This document shows positions 10,270-20,332 of a stretch of DNA of 64,000 nt, in pieces (the first letter of the stretch is position 1; each line of letters starts with the position of its first letter). Under the pieces are notes generated by a model. The model was not told where the DNA came from. It made no database searches and saw only the letters and a program-made list of their open reading frames with translations. Position numbers and translations under genes: made by a program. The stretch is from NCBI RefSeq assembly GCF_000265075.1, contig NZ_AJYA01000021.1, forward strand, positions 5,001-69,000. The letters run 5' to 3'. The DNA comes from Nitritalea halalkaliphila LW7. GTDB lineage: Bacteria > Bacteroidota > Bacteroidia > Cytophagales > Cyclobacteriaceae.

Positions 10270-10755
10270 GGTATACACTTAGCCTATCGTTACCACTTAA
10301 ATGAACGCTGGTTTGGATTTGCTCAAGTAGGCAGGTTAGATTACGAGGTTGGTGGAATAAACGAGTCGCAGCTGGTAGATTTTGTGGGAGATTTTCGCTT
10401 TGACTTTGCCTTTATGGAGTTTGGGGTCGGATATAATTTGATTTCTCGTGAGCGCTTTACCGTATCTACCACACTTGCTTATTTACGTACAAATCAAGTT
10501 AGACATTTTAAGGATGGTATAGCGGGGAACATTGTCAATTTTGCTTTAAATCGAGTTCCCAATCATGGTGCGCGTGTAGGTTTACAAACAGCGTTTAAAC
10601 TTAATGATGCTATTTCTTTAGTTCCTGAGCTTGGGTTCAGTCCTCGGATTGATCGATTTCAATCTTTCTGGACCTCATTGGGATTGACCTATTCTTTCTA
10701 ACCTAAACATGCGTAGCTTTTTCACACTACGCATGTTTTATTAATCTTTAAGCGT

Positions 10756-11421
10756 ATGAAAAAACAGACTTTACTTCTTTTGATATGTGGCATTTTATTT
10801 GTGCTTTTAACAGCTACGTCTCAGGTAACTTTAGCACAAGAAAATACTGAAAAAACGAGCAAAGCACTCGCGTTTTCATCAGGTGATTTGGTATTTCGAC
10901 TGGGTGGCGGTCTGCTGGTAGATGCCGGAGAAATGGGAGGCATATTAGGTTTATCGCTGACAAATGAACTAAGTTGGTACCTCTCTCCACGCTTTTCTAT
11001 AAACCCTTCCTTAACCTATTTTGTGAGTCTAGGCGACTTGGATGGAAATTATTGGATTCCTTTAACCAATTCCGATGCAAATTTACAGGAATTCACTTCT
11101 GGTCTATTCACTGACGCACGTTTCCAATATGATTTGATACACACGCGAAAGGGTTTTCGCTTTGGAGTCGGTTTTGGACCTTCATTTCAGTTAGGAGGAT
11201 CTGCTTTTATTTCTAGTTTCTCTCCAAATGAATTTGGAGAGATAACCGAAAATTGGAGAGTAAATAGAATCGTTCGGCTGGGCTACGTACAACAATTGGT
11301 ATTTGACTGGCCTGCTCTCAAAGAGAACCGAAGTCATCGGGCCGTTATCAGTATGTCCTCTTTTGAAAATTACTGGCCTTTTTACCTAAATGTTTCTTAT
11401 CGCTTTGGATTTAAACTATAA
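10756..11421 (+). CDS. Small exported outer-membrane-barrel-like protein 3
   Basis: 221 aa. Signal peptide at residues ~1-27 (KKQTLLLLICGILFVLLTATSQ, cleavage probably near TLAQ). The mature part has repeated amphipathic strand-like segments rich in Gly, Phe and Tyr, and ends ...YRFGFKL, with a near-terminal Phe like many outer membrane barrels. No named family recognised. The next gene starts 4 bp after its stop, so the two are probably translated from one mRNA. Confidence 0.6.
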   Translation: MKKQTLLLLICGILFVLLTATSQVTLAQENTEKTSKALAFSSGDLVFRLGGGLLVDAGEMGGILGLSLTNELSWYLSPRFSINPSLTYFVSLGDLDGNYWIPLTNSDANLQEFTSGLFTDARFQYDLIHTRKGFRFGVGFGPSFQLGGSAFISSFSPNEFGEITENWRVNRIVRLGYVQQLVFDWPALKENRSHRAVISMSSFENYWPFYLNVSYRFGFKL

Positions 11422-11425
11422 AATT

Positions 11426-12007
11426 ATGCGGAGATATACTATTCTTCTTATCATCAGCATTGTTATCAGCTTTTCTGCTTCAGCACAAGAAAAAAGCAAA
11501 CGACATAAAAATTACTTAAGCACTGGTGCTACTTATGTGATCGCTAACTCTTCTTTAATGCAGGTGACAGGACCTGGCTATTCTATCGCTTATTCTAGAT
11601 ATTTTGGTGAAAGGTTTTTTGGCAGTATAGCCTATGGCCGAGTGAATAGCAGCGTGGCCGCCCCTTCTATTTTTCATGTAGGCCCCGAAGCTCAAAGAGA
11701 CTTCGATTTGTCATTTTTTAATTTAGGTCTAGGATATGATATTTTCCAAAGACCAAATTTCACACTTGCGGCCCAAGTAGCATCCTTACGTACCGAGCAA
11801 ACGCTCGTACAAGATGCGACTCTTTTTGAGGATGGGAGTCTAGAACAAACATTCAGGAGAAATAGTGACCTTACTGCCCAAGCTTCACTCATTGCTCGTT
11901 TTAAACTTATAGAGCACGTGCACCTCCACACTCAAGCAGCATACGCGCCGAGGTGGCAAAACTTTGGCTCTGTTTGGTTACATGCTGGTATAAGCTTTAG
12001 CTTGTAA
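11426..12007 (+). CDS. Small exported outer-membrane-barrel-like protein 4
   Basis: 193 aa from the ATG at 11426. That start follows the previous stop by 4 bp and begins a clean signal peptide (RRYTILLIISIVISFSASAQ); an upstream in-frame ATG at 11390 would lie inside the preceding gene. The mature protein resembles the IS-interrupted gene: YSRYFGERFFGSIAYGRV and FFNLGLGYDIF match segments there. It ends in alternating aromatic residues (WLHAGISFSL). Function unknown; a surface or outer membrane role is inferred from the signal peptide and strand pattern. Confidence 0.62.
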   Translation: MRRYTILLIISIVISFSASAQEKSKRHKNYLSTGATYVIANSSLMQVTGPGYSIAYSRYFGERFFGSIAYGRVNSSVAAPSIFHVGPEAQRDFDLSFFNLGLGYDIFQRPNFTLAAQVASLRTEQTLVQDATLFEDGSLEQTFRRNSDLTAQASLIARFKLIEHVHLHTQAAYAPRWQNFGSVWLHAGISFSL

Positions 12008-12030
12008 CCCTGCGGTATTCCAAGCTTCAT

Positions 12031-14981
12031 CTACTCCCGTAAGGCAGCGCGCAGCAGGGTAGCAGGATGCTGCGCCCGCCGCTGCGTGCCGTCAAATACC
12101 TGATGTCGGCAGCTTGTCCCTGGAGCGACCAAAAGCGTTTCGGGCGCTGCTGCTCGAACAGCAGGAAATAAGACGAGCTCGCCGATTTGCATACTGAGCG
12201 CATAATGTTCTTGTTCGTAACCGAAAGAGCCAGCCATCCCGCAGCAGCCAGAGGGAATTACCTGCACCTGATAATTCGCAGGAAGCCCAACACAGCGCTC
12301 GATCCACTTCACACTGGACAGCGCCTTCTGGTGGCAGTGTCCATGGATCAGAACCTGGGCCTGCTGATCTGTAAAGGATTCCGGCCGGATCGCACCAGCA
12401 GCCACTTCTCGGCCGATAAATTCCTCAAACAACAGGCTGTACTGCTTTAACTTTTTCGCCTGTGTACGCAGTGCCTCCCCGCGCACCAGGCGTGGATATT
12501 CATCGCGAAAGCTAAGCAAGGCAGAGGGTTCCAGCCCGATAAGTGGCGTATTCGCATCGATAAGAGGCCCGAAAAGGGCTACATTCGCTTCCGCATGCCC
12601 CCTGGCTTTTTCTAAAAGCCCCTTAGAAAGTGCTGAGCGACCCGATTCCTGATGCGGCAGCACGCGTACATCGTAATTCAGCGCATAGAGCAGCTCCAGC
12701 GCAGCCTTCCCGATTTCAGGCTCATTAAAATTCGTAAACTCATCCACGAAGAGGTACACCGTCTTGATCGGCGACTGCAGCGGCTGCCGCGTCCGCGCAT
12801 GTTTTCGGTACCAGGCCATCAGCGACTGGGAGGCCACCTGTGGAAGGCTGCGCTCTGGGGCTACGCCCAAAACTTTTTTCACCAGCCCCCCCGTGAAGGA
12901 ATTGGCCAGCAGCGCATTACTCAGTGGGGCTAAGGGGCTGCTCAGCGCATTCAGACGATCGATATAGGCAAAAGCCTTCGAGCGGAGCGGAACGCCATGG
13001 GTCTTTTGGTACTGATGTAAAAATTCCGCCTTCATGCTGGCCATGTCCACATTCGAGGGGCATTCGGCCGTGCACCCCTTGCAGGAAAGACAAAGGTCCA
13101 AGACTTCCTTAATTTCTGCATGATCGAAGGGATTTTCTGCCTTATTTTGGGTTAAAAACTCCCGCAGAGTATTGGCCCGGCCGCGTGTAGTGTCACGCTC
13201 TAGGCGCGTGGCCTGGTAGCTGGGACACATCGTCCCTCCCGAAGCTGCCTCTTTCCGACAGTCGCCAGAGCCATTACACTTTTCGGCCATACGTAAAATG
13301 CCTCCGTCTGCTGAGAAATCGAGCACCGTGTCAGGTACGGGCGTTTCCATCCCCTCTTCGTAGCGCAAGTTCTCTTGCATGGGTGCTGCATCCACGATTT
13401 TGCCTGGATTAAAAATTCCTTTGGGATCCCACGTATATTTCAGCGCTCGAAAGCGTTCGTAATTGCGCTCCCCTACCACCAAAGGGATAAAAGGGCACGC
13501 ACGCGCCCATCTCCATGCTCGCCGGACAGAGATCCTCGGTATTTTTTTACGAGCAGGGCAGTATCGCGGGAAATGGCATAAAAGTCCTCCCTCCCTTTTT
13601 TGGTTTTCAGGTCTAAAATGGGGCGAAGATGAATCTCACCCGCCCCGGCATGGGCATAATGCACGGGTTTTTGGCCGTAGGCCTCCATCATCTGGTCGAA
13701 CTCTGCGATGTAGTCGGCGAGATCTTCTATGGCCACCGCGGTGTCTTCGATGCAGGCCACCGCCTTCGGATCACCCGGAATATTCGCCAGCAGACCGAGG
13801 CCCGCACTGCGCAGCGCCCAGGCAGCGGCTGTCTTATCCGGACCGATGATGGGGTAAGCATAGCCCAGTTGCGCTGCGCGCAAAGCCATGATCAAGGCCT
13901 CCCCTTTCGCACGGGCGCTGGCTTCATCGGGCCCTCGGAACTCGATCATCAGCAGCGCCTCGGGGTCGCCCTCCACAAAGTAGCGGTTAGGGGCATAGGC
14001 CAAGCTGGTTTTGGTACAATCTAAAATGATTTTGTCCATCAGCTCTACAGCTGTGGCGGGATGCTTCATGGCTACCTGCGCGGCCTGCATGGAGGCATGG
14101 ATACTGTCAAAGTGAGCCGCCACGACGATTTCTACTGGCTCTGGCAGCGGATCTAAGGAGAGCGTCACCGCGGTAGTCAGCGCGAGGGTGCCCTCTGAGC
14201 CGCAGAGTAGTTTGCAAAAGTCGAAGGCCGGACCCTCCTCCTGAAAAGGGGCGGCAGCTGCCAAGTAATCTAAAGCATAGCCTGTGTTGCGGCGGTGGAT
14301 GGAGGCCTTCGGAAAGCCCTCGCGAATGTCCTCTTGCACCTCCGGATCGGCCAGGGTCTCCAGTGCCCAGCGGTAAAGGCTTCCTTCTAAGGTCTGCTCC
14401 TGGGCTTTGGCCTGCAAGGCCTCCGGGCTGAGGGCTTCGAAAACGGCCTCCGAGCCATCGCTCAGGATCGTTTCCAGGCGGAGCACCTTTTCCCGCGTAG
14501 TGCCATAGACGATGGAGGTAGTGCCTGAGGAATTATTCCCCACCATACCACCGATCATGGCCCGATTCGCCGTAGATGTAATGGGGCTAAAAAACAGGCC
14601 ATGGGGCTTTAAAAACCGGTTAAGGGAGTCGCGCACCACGCCAGGCTGCACGCGCACAGTGCGCGCCTCGGCATCGAAATCCAAGATCGCGCCCATGTGC
14701 CGACTTACGTCCACGACGATGCCGTTTCCTACACACTGCCCTGCCAGCGAGGTGCCCGCCGTCCGCGGAATCAGTGAGGTGCCCTGCTCCCTAGCAAAGT
14801 GCACCAGCCGCTGTAAGTCCGCCGAATCCTTTGGAAAAGCTACCGCTAAGGGCTGCTCTCGATACACGGAGGCATCTGTGGCATAGAGGTTTCTACTCAG
14901 GCTATCAAAAACCAGCTCGCCAGAAAGCTGTTCGGCTAATGCTTCGAGGGCTGGACGTAAATCAGAAGTGCGCATACTCAT
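12031..14981 (-). CDS. FAD-linked oxidase / Fe-S oxidoreductase, YdiJ-like (one frame break)
   Basis: About 983 aa restored. The N-terminal half is an FAD-binding PCMH domain (RTAGTSLAGQCVGNG, GGMVGNNSSGTTS) with a FAD-oxidase C-terminal domain (SGEHGDGRVRA). The C-terminal half has ferredoxin-type cysteines (CNGSGDC, CLSCKGCTAECP) and a CCG domain (GHCHQKA, GCCGMAGSFGYE). This architecture fits the D-2-hydroxyacid dehydrogenases of the YdiJ / D-lactate dehydrogenase group; the substrate cannot be told from sequence. The frame breaks once near 13493, where an extra C after GCCC restores VRAPFIPLVVGERN. It lies 66 bp after tyrA on the same strand but is not an obvious pathway partner. Confidence 0.87.
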
Positions 14982-15047
14982 GCTGCTAAGATACGAAATA
15001 AAGGAAAGAATTGGGCTTTGGGCCGGGGCCCAAAAGATTCGAAGGGT

Positions 15048-15896
15048 TTAGGGCTCCAAGTCCAAAATGGTCTGGATGCGGTTTATGGCTTTCAGGCGGG
15101 CATGGAGGGCAGCGCTGTCGCCACGGTCTAAGGTTCCGCGCAGCTCCTGCAGATTGGCGATGTAGCGGTCTAAGGCATCCAGCATGTGGCTGCGGTTTTC
15201 CAAAAAGATGGGGGTCCACATGGCGGGGCTGGACTTGGCCAGACGCACGGTGGAGGCGAAACCGGAGCCTGCCATATCGAAAATATGCCGGTCGTCTTCC
15301 ATTTTCTGGAGCACCGTTTCGCCCAGCATAAAGGAGGTGGCATGGGAGAGGTGGGAGACGAAGGCCAGGTGGCGATCATGCTCCTCAGGATCCATAAAGC
15401 GCAATTTCATGTTCAGGCTTTCCAGCAGGGCATAGGCTTTTTCTTTCAGGTGCAGGTCGGTGCGCTCCATCTCGCAGACGATAAAGACTTTGCGCTCCAG
15501 CAGCCCTGCCGTGGCCGCGCGTGGTCCTGAATACTCCGTCCCCGCGATGGGGTGGCCGGCTAAAAACTGGGCACGCTTCGGATGCTGGCTGAGGGCGGTA
15601 CATAGGGCGCCTTTCGTGGAGCCGAGGTCGATGACCAGGGTGTCGGGGCCTACCTGCTCCAGGACCTGCGCCGCGAGACCGGGTAAAGTATCTACTGGAG
15701 TGGCCAAGAGAACAACGTCGGTTTCGGCGGGGATGGTCTCTTCGATGCGCTGCACCAGACCGAGGGCCAGGGCCTCATGGGCATGATCGAGATTACTGTC
15801 CCAGCCGCTGAAGCTGAGCTCAGGCTTGGCCTGCTGTAGCGCCAGGCCGAAAGAGCCTCCTAATAAACCGAGGCCGATGATGTGGATATGTTGCAT
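15048..15896 (-). CDS. tyrA: Prephenate dehydrogenase
   Basis: 282 aa, intact. The N-terminal Rossmann motif is HIIGLGLLGGSFGLAL. Further family motifs include LLATPVDTLP, DLGSTKGAL, GHPIAGTEYSGP and HDRHLAFVSHLSHATSF, the last holding the catalytic His region. It oxidises prephenate to 4-hydroxyphenylpyruvate in tyrosine synthesis. There is no fused chorismate mutase; that activity is supplied by the DAHP synthase fusion at the head of the operon. It is the last aromatic gene of the run, 51 bp after the aminotransferase. Confidence 0.92.
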   Translation of the reverse strand: MQHIHIIGLGLLGGSFGLALQQAKPELSFSGWDSNLDHAHEALALGLVQRIEETIPAETDVVLLATPVDTLPGLAAQVLEQVGPDTLVIDLGSTKGALCTALSQHPKRAQFLAGHPIAGTEYSGPRAATAGLLERKVFIVCEMERTDLHLKEKAYALLESLNMKLRFMDPEEHDRHLAFVSHLSHATSFMLGETVLQKMEDDRHIFDMAGSGFASTVRLAKSSPAMWTPIFLENRSHMLDALDRYIANLQELRGTLDRGDSAALHARLKAINRIQTILDLEP

Positions 15897-15947
15897 AATA
15901 CTCCTGTTCGGCAGCGCTGAGGGCTAACTGCCTATTTGTATGTCAAT

Positions 15948-17111
15948 TTATTTCATAGAATTGGGTCCGATTCTGTGCAGGGCTTCTAGGATCGCTTCCA
16001 GCGGGGCGCAGAGGGAAAGGCGCACGTAGGTTTTGCCGCTAGGCCCAAAAACCTCCCCGGGGGTAAGGAAAATATGCTTTTCCTGCAGCAGGCGATCGAC
16101 CACCTCGCTGCCCTCCTGCCCTTCAGGGAGACCGGCCCAGACAAACATGCCGGCCCGATTCCGCTCGAAGCGCCAGCCCATCTGCGTGCAAAAGGCCCAC
16201 AAGGCTTCTCGCCGCTCGGCGTAAAGGGTGTTTAAGGACTCGTACCAACTTCTCGGCTGCTGAAGGGCAGCGATGGCGCCCTGCTGCAGGCCGTAGAACA
16301 TGCCTGAGTCCATATTGCTTTTCATGCGCAGCACAGCAGCGATCCAGTCGGCGCGACCGCAAAGCATGCCGATACGCCAGCCTGCCAGGTTCGCGGACTT
16401 ACTCAGGCTATTGAGCTCCAGGACGCAGGAGGTGGCGCCAGGGAGGGAAAGGAAACTTGCTGGCCGCTCCACCAGCACTTGGCTGTATGGATTATCATGG
16501 ACCAGTACGATGTTCTTTTGCCGAGCAAAATCCACCAGCATCTGCCGCGTGGCCGCACTTCCTACCGCGCCTGTCGGCATGTGCGGAAAGTTCGTGTAAA
16601 GTATTTTCACCTGCGCTGTCCATGCCGCTTCGAGTGCCTCTACAGTGGGTTCCCAACCTTCCGCCTCGCTGAGCGTGTAGGGGATGACCGCTGCGCCCAG
16701 CATCCGTGCGGCGGCGGCATAGCTGGGATAGCCCGGATCTGGCACCATGACAGCGTCCCCTGGGTTTAAAAATGCCATGGAAAGGTGCATAATACCTTCT
16801 TTAGAGCCCATCAGCGGCAGAATCTCGCGCTCGGGATCCAGCTGCACGCCATACTGTTCGCCATAGTAGTGGGCCATAGCCGCGCGCAGGGCAGGCAGTC
16901 CACTGTAGCTTTGATAGCCATGCACGTCGGGCTGCTGTGCTGCCGCACAAAGGGCCTCCACCACTTCCGGCGCCGGGGGCAAATCGGGGCTGCCGATGCC
17001 CAGGTGAATCACCCGATGGCCAGCCGCCTCCAGTTGGCGCACCTCTTGTAACTTGCGCTGGAAGTAGTAGGGCTGTATCGCTGCATGTCGGTCTGCGAAA
17101 GCACTGCTCAT
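15948..17111 (-). CDS. PLP-dependent class I/II aminotransferase
   Basis: 387 aa, intact. Fold-type I aminotransferase with the PLP-binding lysine in NSLSKSANLAGWRIGM (~residue 236) and PDPGYPSY, YTNFPHMPTGA and VRLSLCAP elsewhere. Its position between pheA and tyrA suggests that it transaminates phenylpyruvate and 4-hydroxyphenylpyruvate in Phe/Tyr synthesis. Sequence alone would also allow an aspartate- or LL-diaminopimelate-type substrate. The start codon overlaps the pheA stop (ATGA-type), so the two are translationally coupled. Confidence 0.88.
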   Translation of the reverse strand: MSSAFADRHAAIQPYYFQRKLQEVRQLEAAGHRVIHLGIGSPDLPPAPEVVEALCAAAQQPDVHGYQSYSGLPALRAAMAHYYGEQYGVQLDPEREILPLMGSKEGIMHLSMAFLNPGDAVMVPDPGYPSYAAAARMLGAAVIPYTLSEAEGWEPTVEALEAAWTAQVKILYTNFPHMPTGAVGSAATRQMLVDFARQKNIVLVHDNPYSQVLVERPASFLSLPGATSCVLELNSLSKSANLAGWRIGMLCGRADWIAAVLRMKSNMDSGMFYGLQQGAIAALQQPRSWYESLNTLYAERREALWAFCTQMGWRFERNRAGMFVWAGLPEGQEGSEVVDRLLQEKHIFLTPGEVFGPSGKTYVRLSLCAPLEAILEALHRIGPNSMK

Positions 17112-17976
17112 GCTAAACGGTTTTGATAGGTTCCGAAAACAGTGACCTCGCCGAAGTGCGCCTCGATGTCGGCTTTTAGCTGCTCCCAGAGGCTAGGTTC
17201 ACCATAGCAAAGGTCCATAAAGAAGGCGTACTCCCAGGGTTTTTGGATCAGCGGCACGGACTGAATCTTACTCAGGTCCGCACCTGCATCAGCGATATGG
17301 CTGAGCAGGCGTGCTAAAATCCCGGGGGAATTCGGCATGGCCACCTTTAACGAGGTTTTTAAGGCCCGTTTTTGTTGCTGCGGATGCAGGCCGAGTCCCA
17401 GCTGCCAGGCTTTCGGCAGGGTCCGACTTCGGGCGCTCACGATCACGAAGCGGGTATAGTTTTCTTTAACCGTCTGAATATGGGAGGCCAAAATCTGAAG
17501 ATCGTAGATGGAGGCGGCCACTTCAGAGGCGATGGCCGCCACACCGCGGAGCTGCTGCTGCCGGATTCTTTTGGCCACGGTGGCCGTATCGGTGTCCGCT
17601 TGCGGACGTAGGTGCGGGTGCTGCGCAAAAAAAGCCTGACACTGCAGCAGGGCCATGGGATGGGAGCGCACCTCCCGAATATGCTGCACATCCTGCCCCG
17701 GTAGTGCATCAGGTGATGGGCGATGGGCAGGTAATGCTCGTCGGTGATCTGCAGCTGGTGGCGGTCGATCAACTCATAATTGGGCAAAATAGCCCCTGCG
17801 ATGGAGTTTTCGATGGCCATCACCCCGTAGGCCACCTCTTGGCGGGCTACTGCAGCGGCCACTTCCTCGAAGGTGCTGCATTCCTGCACCTGCACCTCTT
17901 CCCCAAAGTAGCGGAGGGCCACTTGATGGTGGAAGGAGCCGGGCAGGCCTTGGATGGCGACATTACGCGTGCTCAT
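17108..17976 (-). CDS. pheA: Prephenate dehydratase with ACT domain (one frame break)
   Basis: About 289 aa restored. The N-terminal dehydratase domain starts VAIQGLPGSFHHQVALRYFG and has YGVMAIENSIAGAI. The catalytic TRF signature is NYTRFVIVS. A C-terminal ACT domain (KVAMPNSPGILARLLSHIAD) is the usual site of phenylalanine feedback inhibition. It converts prephenate to phenylpyruvate. The frame breaks near 17700; one extra C restores HYPGQDVQHIREV. The start overlaps the aroA stop by 14 bp and the stop overlaps the aminotransferase start, so it lies deep in the operon. Confidence 0.9.
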
Positions 17977-19199
17977 GGTGGGGAACTTGAAGAGTAGGAT
18001 GTACCAGTGCGAGATGCTTCCAAAAGCTCGGATAAGATTTATTCACCACCTCGGGCGCTTCGATGAGCACCTGTGTGCGCGTCATCAAGGGCATAAAGGC
18101 CATGGCCATGCGATGATCGTCGTAGGTATGGATCCGCACCTCTTGGGGCATTTCGATGCTTGGCGTAAGGGTAAAAGCGCCTGGACTTTCCTCGATCAGG
18201 GTGGCCGACCACTTGCCCAGCTCTTGCTGCAAGGCAGCGATGCGATCCGTTTCTTTAATCCGGAGACTCTCTAAACCGGTAAAGACCGCCCGCTGCCCCA
18301 GAATCGCGCAGGTCACCGCCACCGTTTGGGCCAGGTCAGGGCAGTGGGTAAAATCCCAGGCCTCCAGCCCCAGCACGGCCTGCTTTTCGAGCAGCACGCC
18401 CCCCTCTTGGAAGGTACTTTTTACCCCTAAGCGCTCCATGATGGCGACGATAGCGGCATCCCCTTGCAGGCTGTCCGGCTTCAAGCCCTCCAGAAAGAGG
18501 CTGCCCGCTTCCGCACAGGCCACCAGACTAAACCAGTAGCTGGCACCCGACCAGTCTGCCTCCACCGCAAAACGATTCGGGCGGTAGGGCTGCGGGGCCA
18601 CATGAATTTCGTTTTCGACCCACTCGGCCTGCGCCCCAAAATGCCGCATCAGGGCCAGCGTCATGTCGATGTAGGTTTTCGAGCCCACTTTCCCCTCTAG
18701 GCGCAACTGCAGGCCTTCGGGCAGGGTCGGTGCGATGAGTAATAGTGCAGAGATGTACTGGCTGCTCACATCACCACGCACGCTCAGGCGGGCACTGCGC
18801 TGCTGCTGCATGCCATGAATGGCCAGCGGGGGGTAGCCCTCAGCACCCAAGTAATGGATCTCCGCACCGAGCGCACGCAGGCATCCACTAAGATACCAAT
18901 GGGACGCTCGCACATGCGCGGAGTGCCGGTAATCAGTTTTTTCTCTTGGCCACGGGCCAAAAATGCCGTCAGAAAACGCATCGTCGTCCCCGCATCCAGT
19001 ACATCTAGGGAGGGCGGCAGGGTCTGCAGCAGGCGGATCATCGTTTGCGTGTCGCGCGCCTCAGCCAAATTATCGAGCACACAGTCCGGACCCGCGAGGC
19101 TTGAATAATCAGCGCACGGTTACTCTCCGACTTGGAGGCCGGAAGGGGGATGCGTGTGTGTGGAAACTGGCTGTGCTGAGAAAGGGTTAATACGTCCAT
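17963..19199 (-). CDS. aroA: 3-phosphoshikimate 1-carboxyvinyltransferase (EPSP synthase; two frame breaks)
   Basis: About 412 aa restored. It starts at the ATG complementary to 19197-19199 (MDVLTLSQ...), 15 bp after the aroB stop. Motifs in order: PLPASKSESNRALI, DAGTTMRFLTA, RADV-like LSVRGDVSSQYISALL, IKETDRIAAL, DDHRMAMAF. It makes EPSP from shikimate-3-phosphate and PEP. Breaks lie near 19098 (restores IIQALAGPDCVLDN) and 18880 (restores ILVDALRALGAEIHYLG). Each needs one C after GCC. At ~412 aa the restored protein is slightly short for the family but complete in motifs. Confidence 0.9.
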
Positions 19200-19214
19200 A
19201 GTTGGGGAAAATTT

Positions 19215-20269
19215 TCAGGGCAGCTCGAGTGTCTGCTCCATATAATAGTGTAGGGATTCCTCTAAATCCGTTAACGTCAGGTGAACAAGTGGCAGGGCGG
19301 CTCCGATATCCGAGAGCAGCGCCAGCTGTAGGGCCTTGCCGGCATTCTTTTTATCCTGCAGACAGCGGTCCAGCAGCTGTGGAAACTCCTGCAGCGGAAG
19401 GGCTACCTTCCCGAAGACGTCAAGCAGGTAGTGTGTGATCAGCTGCAGCGCTTCGGCGGAGAGACCGGTATGTTTCCAGGATAGGAAGGCCTCCGCGATC
19501 ATACCGACAGCGATGGCTTCTCCATGCAGGAGCGGCTCATCTGTTTCCAGAAAATGTGACTCTACGGCATGACCGATGGTATGCCCGAAGTTCAGGATGC
19601 GCCGTAGCCCCTGCTCTTTCGGGTCAGCCGTTACCACCGCTTGCTTGATGCGCACGGAATGCTGGATGAGCGTAGGCCAGTCCTGTGATTTCCAGTCGCT
19701 GCGGCTACTGAGGGAATAGAAGTAGGCGGCATCTTGGATAAGGCCATGCTTGATGATTTCGGCGAAGCCCGAGCGCAGCTCGCGTTCTGGCAGGCTGCTG
19801 AGGAAGCGGGCATCGATCAGGACGCGCTCCGGGTCGGTAAACACGCCCAGGTGATTTTTAAATCCCATGAAGTCCACGCCCAACTTACCCCCCACGCTGG
19901 CATCCACTTGCGCAGCAAGCTGGTGGGCACATTGAGGAAGCGAATGCCGCGCTTATAGGTGGCCGCACAGAAGCCTCCCATGTCGCCTGTAACGCCGCCG
20001 CCGATATTCAGCAGCAGCGACTGCCGGTCCAGCTGCTGCTCGGTCATCCAGGTCCAAATCTCCATGCAGGTCTGCAGGTGCTTCTGCTGCTCCCCTGCGG
20101 GAAAAGCGTACACGGTATGTGGGGGCAGGGCATCCGCTAAGAGCGGGTAGCACGCTGCGTAGGTATTCGAATCGCACAGGACCGCTAAGCTACTGAAGCT
20201 GAGCTGCTCCAGCGCTTCGCGCAAATGGGACCGGATGTCGGTCGTAAAGGATACACTCTGGAATTCCAT
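19215..20269 (-). CDS. aroB: 3-dehydroquinate synthase (one frame break)
   Basis: About 351 aa restored. The NAD-binding segment is NIGGGVTGDMGGFCAATYKRG. Further motifs are NVPTSLLAQVDASVGGK (spanning the repaired break), GFAEIIKHGLI, LNFGHTIGHAVES and HGEAIAVGM, which include the metal ligands and active-site residues of AroB. It cyclises DAHP to 3-dehydroquinate, the step right after the DAHP synthase encoded 63 bp upstream. The break near 19911-19914 needs one extra base (GCG for CG) in the LAQVDAS segment. Confidence 0.91.
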
Positions 20270-20332
20270 GGTTTTCGTTTAGGAAAGAAGCAAGGTACGG
20301 CTGAAATAGCACTTTTTCAAGTTTGGCTTCCC

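Larger units (their letters stand above)
8557..10701 (+). pseudogene. Exported barrel-like protein 2, interrupted by IS3-family element
   Basis: The 5' part (8557-8700) encodes a signal peptide (MMLKIYLIGVLFIYSC...) and ~30 mature residues ending TGH. The 3' part (10270-10701) starts GIHLAYRY and runs to the stop. Removing the IS and one CCAT copy joins codon CAT directly to GGT in the same frame, restoring a protein of ~191 aa. It resembles the fourth gene of the cluster: AYRYHLNERWFG / YSRYFGERFFG, FMEFGVGYNLI / FFNLGLGYDIF and LAYLRTN / VASLRTE align. An upstream in-frame ATG at 8521 is possible, but 8557 gives the better signal peptide. The 5' fragment now ends at a stop inside the IS (8739), so the protein is lost in this genome copy. 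Confidence 0.88.
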
